From DASXYG01 sp036502625 (GTDB lineage: Bacteria > Actinomycetota > Actinomycetes > Streptosporangiales > Streptosporangiaceae): DNA of 64,000 nt. Both the position numbers and the translations under genes were made by a program. The DNA is taken from contig DASXYG010000095.1 of NCBI GenBank assembly GCA_036502625.1, forward strand, positions 1-64,000, given 5' to 3'. The notes beneath the pieces were generated by a model. That model was not told the DNA's origin and ran no database searches. It saw nothing but the letters and a program-made list of their open reading frames with translations. This document shows, piece after piece, positions 43,825 through 52,348 of this stretch. Numbering within the stretch: the stretch's first letter is position 1; every line of letters starts with the position of its first letter.

Positions 43825-44379
43825 CTAGTCGCTGATCAGTTGCGTGAAGCGGGCGAGGGCCTGGTCCGTACGGGCGGGGTCGTTGGTGGTGAAGCGGTCC
43901 AGCAGGAGACCGCGGATGGTGGCGATGACCAGGGTCGCGGTCGTCGGATCGAGCCGGTCCGCGCGCACGTCGGAGCCGAGGAAGCCGAGCCAGTCGGTGA
44001 TCAGCGGGCGCCCGCTGTCGGTGTAGGCGTCCGGGCGGGCCATCGCGTCCACGTGGACCTGGAAGAACAGGCGAAGGTACGGTGCCTGCCCGGGGGCGGT
44101 CAGCCAGGTCCAGATGGCGTGCACGGTGTCCGATCGCGACAGGGCGCCGGTGTCGAGGTTGGTCGCGTAGAGCTCGGCCAGGCGGCGGCGGGCCTCGGCC
44201 AAGATCTCCGAGATCAGTCGTTCCTTGCTGCCGAAATCGTAGAGGAGCATGCGCGTGCTGGTGTCGAGCGCGGAGGCCAACGGCCGCAGGCTCAGGTCCG
44301 CCAGGCCGTGCGTGAGGACGTAGTCGGTGGCCCGGGCCAGTGTCTGGGATCTGCGATGGCGATCGACCGGTCGAGCCAT
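43825..44379 (-). CDS. TetR-family regulator
   Basis: 184 residues. The helix-turn-helix is residues about 12-58 (ATDYVLTHGLADLSLRPLAS, then TSTRMLLYDFGSKERLISEI). The C-terminal domain resembles TetR_C_11-like members that often sit beside small membrane proteins. It is divergent from the four-helix membrane protein gene. The 88-bp gap contains TCATAAATGA and TTCATGACACAGTC elements that may form its operator. ATG at 44379 with AGGGGG upstream. Confidence 0.85.
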   Translation of the reverse strand: MARPVDRHRRSQTLARATDYVLTHGLADLSLRPLASALDTSTRMLLYDFGSKERLISEILAEARRRLAELYATNLDTGALSRSDTVHAIWTWLTAPGQAPYLRLFFQVHVDAMARPDAYTDSGRPLITDWLGFLGSDVRADRLDPTTATLVIATIRGLLLDRFTTNDPARTDQALARFTQLISD

Positions 44380-44467
44380 GCGCCCCCTCTCGACAACGCC
44401 CGTACAAGCGGTCATCCTAGTTCATGACACAGTCGTTTCATAAATGACGTGATGGACGGGAGGGCGC

Positions 44468-44893
44468 ATGTCAGACGTTGAAAAGGCGGCCGGGCGCACG
44501 GTCTCGTACCCGCTGCGGTTCGTACTGACGGCCGATGCGGTCTGGGACGCCGTCGTGGGGGTGGTCTTCTGCCTCGCGTCCTCGCGGATGCTCGCCGGAT
44601 GGGCCTGGTTCCCCGCTCTGCGGCCATGGCCGCTGTTCGTGATCATCGGTGTCGGCTGCCTGGTCTTCGCCGTGGTGCTGGCGCGCGGCGTCCGCGACCC
44701 GAACGCCGCACAGTTCGCCCGCCTGGTCGCCATCGGAAACGCGGCCGCCGCGGTGATCGCGGGCCTGGCGGCCGTCCTTCTCGCCGGGCCGGCGACCCGC
44801 ACGGCCATCACGCTGGCCATTGTGGCCGTCGGCTGCGCCGTGTTCGCCGTTCTCGAATGGCTGCTGTCCGGCCGCATGAACGAGGCCGGGTAA
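44468..44893 (+). CDS. Four-helix membrane protein of unknown function
   Basis: 141 residues with four predicted helices (FVLTADAVWDAVVGVVFCLA; PWPLFVIIGVGCLVFAVVLA; LVAIGNAAAAVIAGLAAVLL; TLAIVAVGCAVFAVLEWLL). It resembles small integral membrane proteins of actinobacteria annotated only as hypothetical. Presumed target of the divergent TetR. GGGAGG lies just before the ATG. A strong hairpin terminator follows at 44919-44957. Confidence 0.82.
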   Translation: MSDVEKAAGRTVSYPLRFVLTADAVWDAVVGVVFCLASSRMLAGWAWFPALRPWPLFVIIGVGCLVFAVVLARGVRDPNAAQFARLVAIGNAAAAVIAGLAAVLLAGPATRTAITLAIVAVGCAVFAVLEWLLSGRMNEAG

Positions 44894-44918
44894 TAGCGCG
44901 GCCGTTAGCAGAAGTGTC

Positions 44919-44957
44919 GGCAAAGGCCCCCACCGGAGATCGTGAGGGGCCTTTGCC
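44919..44957. terminator. Hairpin after the four-helix protein gene and beside the tRNA fragment
   Basis: Perfect 12-bp arms GGCAAAGGCCCC (44919-44930) and GGGGCCTTTGCC (44946-44957) with a 15-base loop. It can end transcription from either side. It closely resembles the hairpin beside the intact tRNA-Thr gene at 46098-46133, so it may have been copied together with the tRNA fragment. Confidence 0.75.
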
Positions 44958-44959
44958 AC

Positions 44960-45003
44960 GGAGCCGCCTATCGGAATCGAACCGACGACCCATCCATTAC
45001 GAG
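44960..45003 (-). pseudogene. 3' half of a tRNA-Thr gene (anticodon loop to 3' end)
   Basis: This 44-bp stretch matches 46137-46180 at 41 of 44 positions; the three differences are all transitions. It covers the anticodon loop CTCGTAA, the T arm and the 3' acceptor strand. Identity stops abruptly at the anticodon loop, and no 5' half that could pair is present upstream. Same orientation as the intact gene. Such 3'-half duplicates are typical scars of tRNA-targeted integration; decay of a tandem tRNA copy is the alternative. Confidence 0.75.
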
Positions 45004-45083
45004 CGGCCCGTTGAGCGCTCCCGCTACTTGCTGGTCCGAGTGCGCCAGAGCCTCCGGCGCCGTCCATGGCCGGCCGCGGGCGT

Positions 45084-45214
45084 CCACCGGTCAGCGCCGG
45101 CCGAGGCCGTCGAGGTGGCCGTACGGTTCGCCGACTACCGCGGCCGCCACCTCATCCACGGCCACAACGTGGAACACGAGGACATGCCGATGGCCGAGTT
45201 CCGTTCGGAGTGCC
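45084..45214 (+). pseudogene. C-terminal fragment of a multicopper oxidase
   Basis: The frame encodes AVRFADYRGRHLIHGHNVEH followed by EDMPMAEFRSE. This aligns with the copper-site end of multicopper oxidases, whose motif is HCHNLEHEDxxMMxxF. The type 1 copper cysteine is replaced by glycine (HGH) and there is no upstream enzyme body. It is therefore a dead fragment, lying within the stretch bounded by the tRNA-Thr pieces. The frame runs on without a stop into the next gene's leader. Confidence 0.6.
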
Positions 45215-45306
45215 CCGTGGATCGCCCGCCCTCCGTGCCCGCCTGCTACATTCTTCCGGCACCGGAATCCGGGGCAGTTCACTCCTCGGCGGGAGAAAAC
45301 GGCATC

Positions 45307-45945
45307 GTGACCTACCCACGTCAGTATCCAGAGCCCGACCCGACGGCCCCGTCTCCTGCGGCGCCGCCGGGACCGGAACAGCCGGTCGGCGAGGGACGGC
45401 ATCCGGGCGCGGGTGGGCCACCGTCGCCGGGCGGCCCCGGTTACCCGCCCGGCCCGCACTCGCCCGGCCCGCAGCCGTCCGGCCCGCAGCCGTCCGGCCC
45501 GCAGCCGCCTGGCCCGCGACCGTCCGGCCCGCAGCGGACCGTACCGCTGCTGCTGATCGGCGGCGGCGCCGGCGCTGCCCTGACGCTCCTCGTCGTCGCG
45601 CTGGTGACCGCGCTGATCTGGCCCGGCTGGCTCATCAGCGACCCGGGCCCGGGGAAGGACAGTGCGGTCTCGACCGCGACCGCGCTCGCGGACGCCATCC
45701 AATCCCGGGACGCCGTCACCATGCACGCCGTCACCTGCAGCGACGCCGATCCGTACGTGACGGATTTCGCGCAGCAGGCCCTGCACCAGCACTACCTCAC
45801 CAACGTCGAGGGCACGCCAACGATCGACGGCAAGACGGCCCAGGTGAAACTCTCCTTGGAGAACGACGGACAGACCACGACCTACACCGTCGAACTCGCC
45901 CCCCGCAGCGCCCGCGCCTGGTGCGTCACAGACCTCCACCTGTGA
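45307..45945 (+). CDS. Single-pass membrane protein with proline-rich N-terminus
   Basis: 212 residues. Residues 1-80 are cytoplasmic and rich in Pro/Gly, with a PSGPQ-type pentad repeated several times. One membrane helix (PLLLIGGGAGAALTLLVVAL) is followed by an extracytoplasmic domain of about 95 residues (DSAVSTATALADAIQSRDAV to the end) resembling DUF4878/NTF2-like domains. Function unknown. GTG start with GGGAG upstream. It is the only intact gene between the tRNA-Thr fragment and the tRNA-Thr gene. Confidence 0.8.
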   Translation: MTYPRQYPEPDPTAPSPAAPPGPEQPVGEGRHPGAGGPPSPGGPGYPPGPHSPGPQPSGPQPSGPQPPGPRPSGPQRTVPLLLIGGGAGAALTLLVVALVTALIWPGWLISDPGPGKDSAVSTATALADAIQSRDAVTMHAVTCSDADPYVTDFAQQALHQHYLTNVEGTPTIDGKTAQVKLSLENDGQTTTYTVELAPRSARAWCVTDLHL

Positions 45946-46097
45946 GCCCGGCCACGCGTAACCGCAAACCTCATTGGCAACACCGCCGTCCAACAGGCAA
46001 CCAGAATTCGGAACGCGGAAACTGAGCCGGTTGCCCGGGAGATGCGCCTCGCCGCTCTCGGACAAAGGGATGCGGATCGAGGGCGCGGAGGCCATGA

Positions 46098-46133
46098 GAA
46101 ACGGCCCCTTCCATGATCGGAGGGGGCCGTTTC
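46098..46133 (-). terminator. Terminator of the tRNA-Thr gene
   Basis: Arms GAAACGGCCCC (46098-46108) and GGGGCCGTTTC (46123-46133), perfectly complementary over 11 bp, with a 14-base loop. It lies 6 bp downstream of the tRNA 3' end on the minus strand. Confidence 0.8.
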
Positions 46134-46138
46134 GTTGG

Positions 46139-46211
46139 AGCCGCCTATCGGAATCGAACCGATGACCTATTCATTACGAGTGAATCGCTCTACCGACTGA
46201 GCTAAGGCGGC
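46139..46211 (-). tRNA. tRNA-Thr (anticodon CGT)
   Basis: 73 nucleotides. The acceptor strands GCCGCCT and AGGCGGC pair fully; the D arm contains TTAGCTCAGTCGGTAGAGC; the anticodon stem ATTCA/TGAAT closes the loop CTCGTAA, giving anticodon CGT (reads ACG, threonine). The T arm has GGTTCGATTCC. No CCA is encoded. A diverged copy of its 3' half lies 1.2 kb downstream. Confidence 0.96.
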
Positions 46212-46275
46212 TGGGGCGTCTACGACGTCCGACCGCGTTGATTCTACAGGGTTCCGGGGGTGGTTGTTCACGGGG

Positions 46276-47796
46276 TTACGCGGGGCAGGTGGTGTTGGGC
46301 TTGGGTGGGGTTGTGGTGGTCAGGTACGTGTCGACCTTCTGGTCTACGCAGGGGTTGCCCATCAAGTAGGCGGTGTGGCCGTCGCCGTCTCGGGTGAGGA
46401 GGACGCCGGAGGCCAACTGGGTGGCCAGGGACTTGGCCCAGGGGAGGGGGGTCGCGGGGTCGCGGGTGGTGCCGACGACGAGGATGGGCGGGGCGCCTGC
46501 GGCGTGGATCTTGGGGGCCGCCTTGGGGGACGCCACGGGCCAGTACGCGCAGGGGAGGGACGTCCACACGAGTTCGGCGCCGAACGGTGGGGACTGCTTC
46601 GCGGCCTGGGCGGCGGCGGTCTTGTACGCGGACAGGCCGCGGGGCCACGGCTGGTCGACGCAGCCGATGGCGTTCATGGCGTCCGTGGAGTTGTTGTACG
46701 TTCCGTTGGGCTGGCGGCCGGAGAGGCTGTCGGCCATGGCGAGGAGTGTGCGGCCGTTGCCGGCGCGGAGCTCGCGGAGGCCGTCCTCCAGGTAGGACCA
46801 GGAGCCCTTGTCGTACAGCGCGGACAGCACGCCGTACGTTGCGAGGCCCTCGGTGAGCGCACGGGGGTCGCCGGGCACCCGCAGCGGCTTGGCGTCGAGC
46901 GCCTTCAGGCGGCGCGCGATGTCCTCGACGCCGGCCTGCGGGGTGGCGCCGCCGACCGGGCAGCCGGACCGCTTCTGGCAGTCGGCGACGAACGCGCGCA
47001 GTGCCGTACGGAAGCCGTCGGCCTGGCCCGTCACCATGCGCATGCCGGTGGCCTCGGGGTCGACCGCGCCGTCGAGCACGAGGGCGCGGACGCGCGTGGG
47101 GAACTGCTGGGCGTACAGCGCGCCGAGGTAGGTGCCGTACGACTTGCCGAGGTAGGTGAGCTTCTGGTCGCCGAGGGCGGCGCGCAGGATATCCATGTCG
47201 CGGGCGGACTCGGCGGTGCTGATGTGCTTCAACAGGGTGCCGTCGCGGTGCTCGCAGCCGGTGGCCATGGCGCGGGCGTTGCGCTGGAGGGCGGCGATGT
47301 CGGCACTGGTCTCGGGGGTGGGGTCGCCGTTGAGGTAGGCGTCCATCTGCTTGCCGTTCAGGCAGCGGACCGGGGCGCTCCCGGCGACGCCGCGCGGGTC
47401 GAAGCCCACGGCGTCGAACCGTTTCTGCAGCTCCGCGCTGAGCACGCTGCGGGCGGCGCGGGTGTACTCCACGCCGGAGCCGCCCGGGCCGCCGGGGTTG
47501 AGCACCAGCGAACCGATGCGCTTGCCCGTGGCGCGCAGCCGGATGACGGCGAGTTTCAGCCGAGCGCCGTCCGGTTTGGCGTAGTCCTCGGGGACCTGGA
47601 GCGTTGCGCACTGGAAGCCGTCACGGCAGTCATGCCACGCCAGCGACTGGCCGTAGTACGCGCCGAGCCCGGGCGGGGTCGACGAGCCGGTCGGGCCGAC
47701 CGGAGCGGTGCCGCCGTCGGCGCCCGTGCAGGCGGTGGCGAACAGCAGCGCCGCGGCGGCGAGGGCCGCGGCGGCACGGCTCAGCGGGTTCTTCAC
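46276..47796 (-). CDS. Secreted alpha/beta hydrolase lipoprotein (SlpD/TAP-like)
   Basis: 506 residues. A lipoprotein signal ends in LLFATACTGAD (lipobox Cys near 23). The hydrolase fold follows: oxyanion region LVLNPGGPGGSGVEY near 100, nucleophile GKSYGTYLGALYA near 220, a TAP-like C-terminal region with VVGTTRDPATPLPWA (Asp near 445) and DGDGHTAYL (His near 475). Relatives are tripeptidyl aminopeptidases of actinomycetes, which clip secreted peptides. ATG start; ends 65 bp from the tRNA-Thr gene. Confidence 0.92.
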   Translation of the reverse strand: MKNPLSRAAAALAAAALLFATACTGADGGTAPVGPTGSSTPPGLGAYYGQSLAWHDCRDGFQCATLQVPEDYAKPDGARLKLAVIRLRATGKRIGSLVLNPGGPGGSGVEYTRAARSVLSAELQKRFDAVGFDPRGVAGSAPVRCLNGKQMDAYLNGDPTPETSADIAALQRNARAMATGCEHRDGTLLKHISTAESARDMDILRAALGDQKLTYLGKSYGTYLGALYAQQFPTRVRALVLDGAVDPEATGMRMVTGQADGFRTALRAFVADCQKRSGCPVGGATPQAGVEDIARRLKALDAKPLRVPGDPRALTEGLATYGVLSALYDKGSWSYLEDGLRELRAGNGRTLLAMADSLSGRQPNGTYNNSTDAMNAIGCVDQPWPRGLSAYKTAAAQAAKQSPPFGAELVWTSLPCAYWPVASPKAAPKIHAAGAPPILVVGTTRDPATPLPWAKSLATQLASGVLLTRDGDGHTAYLMGNPCVDQKVDTYLTTTTPPKPNTTCPA

Positions 47797-47875
47797 GGGC
47801 GCTCCGGTGGATCGGTCGGCATCGCGCTCATCCTAGGCGGTGCGGCCACGGCGCAGCCGAACTTATCCACAGGGC

Positions 47876-48706
47876 CTAGTCGGACTCCCGCTGCTTCTTC
47901 TCGTACTGCTGGCGCGGCGAGCAGACGTCGGCGACGGAGCAGGCGCAGGCGCGGCCGCCGTCGTTCAGCCGCACCACCACGGAGTCGGACGGTACGTTGT
48001 GGCTGATCACCGTGCCGTCGCCCTCGGGTGTGCCGACCTTGCTGCCCTGCCGGGGGGCGCGCGCCTTGAACTCCTGGTAGAGCGGGTGCTCGTACTTCAG
48101 GCAGCACATCAGGCGGCCGCACGCGCCGGCGATGCGCATCGGGTTGACCGGGAGGTCCTGGTCCTTGGCCATGCGCACGGAGACCGGCTCGAAGTCCTTG
48201 AGGAACGTCGCGCAGCACAGGTCGCGGCCGCACGGGCCGATGCCGCCCTGCAGGCGCGCCTCGTCGCGCGGGCCGACCTGGCGGAGCTCGGCGCGCGCCT
48301 GCAGCGAACGCGCGAGGTCGCGGACGAGCGCACGGAAGTCGACGCGGTGCGGGGCGGCGAAGTAGATCGTGTAGACGTTGTCGTGGTCGAGGTGGTCGAT
48401 GCCGACGATCTTCATGGGGAGCTCGTGCTTGCGGATGAGCTTCTTCGCGATCTGCCGCGCCCGCGCCCGCTTCGTACGGTTCCGTTCGTCGCGGTCGATG
48501 TCGACGTCCGTGGCCGGGCCCGCGCACACCGGCATGCCGTCGACGTCCTCGCTGGTCCACTCCGGAGCCCACACGCACTCGGCGACCTCGGTGCCGCCGT
48601 ACGTCGGGACGAGCACCTTGTCGCCGACCCGGGGCTCGTGCGGACCCGGATCGAGGTAGTACAGCCGCCCGTACCGCTCGAAACTGACCGCCATCATCAT
48701 GCCCAC
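47876..48706 (-). CDS. PSP1-domain protein (RicT/YaaT-like)
   Basis: 276 residues. The PSP1 domain carries GGIGPCGRDLCCATFLKDFE and RIAGACGRLMCCLKYEH, whose paired cysteines are the conserved metal or FeS-type motif of RicT/YaaT proteins, involved in RNA maturation and development in Bacillus. In actinobacteria it is routinely encoded next to holB, as here. The N-terminus has four possible starts (GTG 48706, then ATG at 48700, 48697 and 48694); none has a clear ribosome-binding site. Confidence 0.93.
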   Translation of the reverse strand: MGMMMAVSFERYGRLYYLDPGPHEPRVGDKVLVPTYGGTEVAECVWAPEWTSEDVDGMPVCAGPATDVDIDRDERNRTKRARARQIAKKLIRKHELPMKIVGIDHLDHDNVYTIYFAAPHRVDFRALVRDLARSLQARAELRQVGPRDEARLQGGIGPCGRDLCCATFLKDFEPVSVRMAKDQDLPVNPMRIAGACGRLMCCLKYEHPLYQEFKARAPRQGSKVGTPEGDGTVISHNVPSDSVVVRLNDGGRACACSVADVCSPRQQYEKKQRESD

Positions 48707-48764
48707 GTGCGCAGCCTACGCGTCACACGGTCCCGGACAACACGCCCGTACGGGGCGAAGGGCC

Positions 48765-49958
48765 TCAGGCGGCGCGAATTGCCAGCGTCATGGCCTCGAC
48801 GGCCAGCAGCGGGTTGGCGTTGGCGTCGATCCGCTCCCGGCATTCCATGATCGCTTCAAGCCGCCGCAGGGTGGCCTCAGGTGTGCACGAACCGGCGTAG
48901 CGGCCCAGTTCGTCGCGGCGCTCGGCGTTCGCCAGCTCGACGTCGGCGCCGAGCTGGAGAGTGAGGGCGTCGCGGTAGTAGCTCGCGAGGTCCATGAGCG
49001 TACGGTCCAGGGCGTCGCGCTTGAGCCGGGTCGCGCGCGACTTCTGCCGGTCCTCCAGCGCGCGCATCGCACCGGCGGAGCCGCGGACCGCCTTCGTGAC
49101 GCCCTTGCCCGTGGCGCCCTCGCCGAACGCCTTGCGCAGCTCGGCGCGCTCCGGTTCGTCCAGCTCGGTCGTGGTGGCCGCGGCCTCCGCCTCGGCGCCC
49201 TTGACCAGGCGTTCGGCCGCGTTGACGCAGGCGTCGATGGCGCGCAGCTCGCGGGGCACCGACAGGACGTCGTCGCGGCGCGCGCGGGCGGCCTCGTCGG
49301 TGGCCAGGCGGCGTGCGCGGCCGATGTGGCCCTGCGCGGCGCGCGCCGCGGTGAGCGCCGTGCCGGGGTCGATGCCGTCGCGGCCGACCAGGACGTCGGC
49401 GACCGCGCGGCTCGGCGGGGTGCTGAGCGTGACGAGCCGGCAGCGCGACCGGATCGTGACGACCAGGTCGTCGGGCGCGGGCGTGCACAGCAGCCAGACC
49501 GTACGCGCCGGCGGCTCCTCGATGGCCTTCAGCAGGGCGTTCGCCGCCTGCTCGGTGGCGCGGTCGGCGTCCTCGAACAGCACGATCTGCCAGTGGCCGG
49601 AGCTCGGCGTCGTGGAGGCGCGCAGCACCAGGTCGCGGGTCTCCTTCACGGAGTACGACAGGCCGGACGGGCGGACGACCTCGATGTCGGCGTGGGTGCC
49701 GGTGAGGACCTGGTGGCAGGCGTCGCAGTGGCCGCAGCCCTGCTCAGGGGTGCCCTGGTGGCGGCACTGGAGCGCGGCGGCGAACGCGCGCGCGGCCACC
49801 GAACGGCCCGAGCCGGGCGGGCCGGTGAACAGCCAGGCGTGGGTCATCCCGCCGCCGCCCGCGGCGTCGCGCGCGACCACCCGCGCGGCGGCCTCGGCGG
49901 CCTGGCGGATCTGCGCCACCACGCGGTCCTGGCCGACGAGCTCGTCGTAGACCGTCAT
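48765..49958 (-). CDS. holB: DNA polymerase III delta' subunit
   Basis: 397 residues. AAA+ clamp-loader domain: degenerate P-loop TGPPGSGRSVAARAF (Arg for the usual Lys), zinc-binding cysteines in CGHCDACHQ plus an upstream Cys (near 65-80), VLFEDADRATEQAANALLKA, EEPPARTVWLLC and the arginine-finger IRSRCR. Delta' is the non-ATPase stator of the clamp loader, loading the sliding clamp for replication. The ATG shares a base with the upstream TGA of the MFS-tmk gene, so the two are translationally coupled. Confidence 0.95.
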   Translation of the reverse strand: MTVYDELVGQDRVVAQIRQAAEAAARVVARDAAGGGGMTHAWLFTGPPGSGRSVAARAFAAALQCRHQGTPEQGCGHCDACHQVLTGTHADIEVVRPSGLSYSVKETRDLVLRASTTPSSGHWQIVLFEDADRATEQAANALLKAIEEPPARTVWLLCTPAPDDLVVTIRSRCRLVTLSTPPSRAVADVLVGRDGIDPGTALTAARAAQGHIGRARRLATDEAARARRDDVLSVPRELRAIDACVNAAERLVKGAEAEAAATTTELDEPERAELRKAFGEGATGKGVTKAVRGSAGAMRALEDRQKSRATRLKRDALDRTLMDLASYYRDALTLQLGADVELANAERRDELGRYAGSCTPEATLRRLEAIMECRERIDANANPLLAVEAMTLAIRAA

Positions 49959-52027
49959 CAGTCGCGGATGGCCGGGAACGTGTGCGTGATGTCCTCGGAC
50001 GTGCTCGGTACGGGGTCGGGGAGCAGCGAGCGCACGCGGTCGCGCAGCTCACGGGTGAGGTCGTCAAGCGGGCGCGACGCGTCGACGACCATGTAGCGCT
50101 CGGGGGCCAGCTCGGCGAGGCCGCGGAACCCGCGGCGCACGCGGTCGTGGAACGCCTTCGGCTCGGACTCCAGGCGGTCCGCGGGCGAGCCGTGGCGGCC
50201 GAGGCCCACCTCGGGCGGCAGGTCGAGCAGGATCGTGAGATCCGGTACGAGGCCGCCGGTGGCGAACGCGTTGAGCTGGCCGAGCTCGTCGACCGGGAGG
50301 TCGCGGCCGGCGCCCTGGTACGCCAGGGTGGAGTCGATGTAGCGGTCGGTGATCACGACGGCGCCGCGGGCGAGAGCCGGGCGGATGACGGCGTCGACGT
50401 GCTCGGCGCGGTCGGCCTCGTACATCAGCGTCTCGGCGCGCGGCGACAGGCCAGCGTGGTTCTTGTCGAGCAGGATGGCGCGCAGCCGCATGCCGATCTT
50501 GGTGGCGCCCGGCTCCTGCGTGGTGACCACGTCGTAGCCCTGGTCGCGCAGCCAGATGGCGAGCAGCCGCGCCTGTGTGGACTTGCCCGCGCCCTCGCCG
50601 CCCTCGAACGCGATCAGCACCCCGGTGTCGAGCGTCGGGACGTCGCTGCCGAGGGGCACGCCGCGAATCGAGGCGTACAGCTCGCGCCACAGGGAGGTGC
50701 CGCGGGTGTCGTCCATCTGCCGGTACGCGACGAAGCCGACGAGGATGCTCAGCACCGCGGCGATCAGCAGCACCGCGTTGGTGCCGTCGATGCGGTACTC
50801 GACGTGTTCGGTGAGGTGCACGGAGTGCGGGCCGATCAGGCCGGACAGGAACGGCACGACCGCCAGGACGAGCAGCAGCACGACGCGGGTCAGCGACGCC
50901 ACGAACGCGAACGTACGGCCGCGGATGGCGTCGTCGACCTCGCGGCCGAGCAGGGTGTAGCCGTTGACCCACGCGATGCCCGCGCACGCGCCGAGGGCGA
51001 CCGTCAGGAACGTCACCACGACGAGCTGCGCGATCAGCCCGATCAGCGCCAGCGTCACGCCGGCCGCCACGATGGACAGGCCGAACAGGCGGCGGCGGCT
51101 GAAGTCCTTGAGGATGCGCGGGCCGAGGAACATGCCGAGCGCCAGGCCCACGAAGACCGCGCCGAAGACCACGCCGTAGCCGGCGTTGCCGCCGCCGAGG
51201 CTGGCGACGTACACCTTCGACAGGCCGATCACCGCGCCGCCCGCCGCGAACGCGCCGAGCATGCCGATGACCAGGCCGCGCACCAGCGGTGTGGTGCCGA
51301 CGAACCGCCAGCCCTCGATGATCTGCTTCGGCATCGACGGCACGGAGATGCGGCTGTCGCCGTCGCGCTTGGAGATGTCCTTGAGGTTCCAGATCACCAG
51401 CGCGGCGACCAGGAACGTCAGGCCGTTGATGTACAGGGCCAGGTTGGTCTGGTTCGCCTTGAGGAACGACAGCGAGCCGATCGTGCCGAGCGCGGAGCTC
51501 GCCAGGGCCAGCAGGACGAACAGGCCGGCCGCGATGGGGGCGGTGCCGTACGTTCCGATCAGGGAGAACTGGTTCGCCTGCTCCAGCTTGCTCTTCGGCA
51601 CGATGTTGGGGACCGACGCCTCTTTCGCGGGGGCCCAGAACAGCGCGATGCACTCCGCGAGGACGTTCGCGATCATCAGCCAGGTCAGGCTGCCGACGAG
51701 CGGGATCGATACGTACAGCAGGCAGCGCAGGACGTCGCCGATGACCATGTTCAGCCGGCGGTCGAACCGGTCGGCCAGCGCACCGGCCAGCGGCCCGAGC
51801 GCCACGGCGGGCAGCAGCTTGAGGATCAGGACGCCGCCGACGGCGTAGTTCTGGACGGTGAAACCGCGGTCGGCGGTCAGGGAGCTGGCCATGGAGGTCA
51901 GCGCGAGGATGCTCAGCCAGTCGCCGAGGCTGGACAGGGACAGCGACACCCACAGCCGCCGGAACGGCTTGATCGCCAGGACGTTGCGCGGCTCGCGGCT
52001 CGCCGCCAATCGGCCGGTTCTGGTCAT
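49958..52027 (-). CDS. tmk: MFS-thymidylate kinase fusion protein
   Basis: 689 residues. The first ~450 form an MFS-like membrane domain (FRRLWVSLSLSSLGDWLSIL, LAGALADRFDRRLNMVIGDV, about twelve helices). The last ~215 form a complete thymidylate kinase: P-loop AFEGGEGAGKSTQ, DRYIDSTLAYQGAGR (DRY motif) and a LID segment RLESEPKAFHDRVR. It makes dTDP for DNA synthesis. The fusion is known in several actinobacterial lineages; why a kinase is tied to a membrane domain is unclear. Immediately upstream of holB (TGATGA overlap). Confidence 0.94.
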   Translation of the reverse strand: MTRTGRLAASREPRNVLAIKPFRRLWVSLSLSSLGDWLSILALTSMASSLTADRGFTVQNYAVGGVLILKLLPAVALGPLAGALADRFDRRLNMVIGDVLRCLLYVSIPLVGSLTWLMIANVLAECIALFWAPAKEASVPNIVPKSKLEQANQFSLIGTYGTAPIAAGLFVLLALASSALGTIGSLSFLKANQTNLALYINGLTFLVAALVIWNLKDISKRDGDSRISVPSMPKQIIEGWRFVGTTPLVRGLVIGMLGAFAAGGAVIGLSKVYVASLGGGNAGYGVVFGAVFVGLALGMFLGPRILKDFSRRRLFGLSIVAAGVTLALIGLIAQLVVVTFLTVALGACAGIAWVNGYTLLGREVDDAIRGRTFAFVASLTRVVLLLVLAVVPFLSGLIGPHSVHLTEHVEYRIDGTNAVLLIAAVLSILVGFVAYRQMDDTRGTSLWRELYASIRGVPLGSDVPTLDTGVLIAFEGGEGAGKSTQARLLAIWLRDQGYDVVTTQEPGATKIGMRLRAILLDKNHAGLSPRAETLMYEADRAEHVDAVIRPALARGAVVITDRYIDSTLAYQGAGRDLPVDELGQLNAFATGGLVPDLTILLDLPPEVGLGRHGSPADRLESEPKAFHDRVRRGFRGLAELAPERYMVVDASRPLDDLTRELRDRVRSLLPDPVPSTSEDITHTFPAIRD

Positions 52028-52309
52028 TGCGTCAGTTCAATCCAACGTTCGTCCGGTCGGGCACGGGCAACGATAAGCCGTCCCAAACCCCGGAACCCAC
52101 CACTTACCGTGGGGCGACTTGGACACGAGGGTAGTCCCCAGGAGACACCCGAGCGACTCGATCCCCACACATGCCGATGATCAGGACGAACCCCACACCC
52201 GTACGCCCCTCCCCTCCACGGTAGCCCAGGCCCCGCGTCTCCCCTCTGGAGCACGCCTCCCGAGGGGGGAGCCCGACCGCAGCGCACATCCAGCCCCGGC
52301 CCCGGCGCC

Positions 52310-52348
52310 AACCCCAACCCCAACCCCAACCCCAACCCCAACCCCAAC
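52310..52348 (-). repeat. GGGGTT hexamer array (G-quadruplex candidate)
   Basis: On the plus strand AACCCC is repeated six times without interruption (52310-52345) and followed by AAC. The minus strand therefore reads (GGGGTT)n, the same unit as ciliate telomeres and a strong G-quadruplex former. It lies about 280 bp upstream of the MFS-tmk start, with the G-rich strand being the coding strand of that gene. Confidence 0.9.

Noticed and set aside
44960..45046. A second functional tRNA-Thr
   Set aside because: The 3' half is good, but the sequence 5' of the anticodon loop cannot form the anticodon, D or acceptor stems. It is a fragment.
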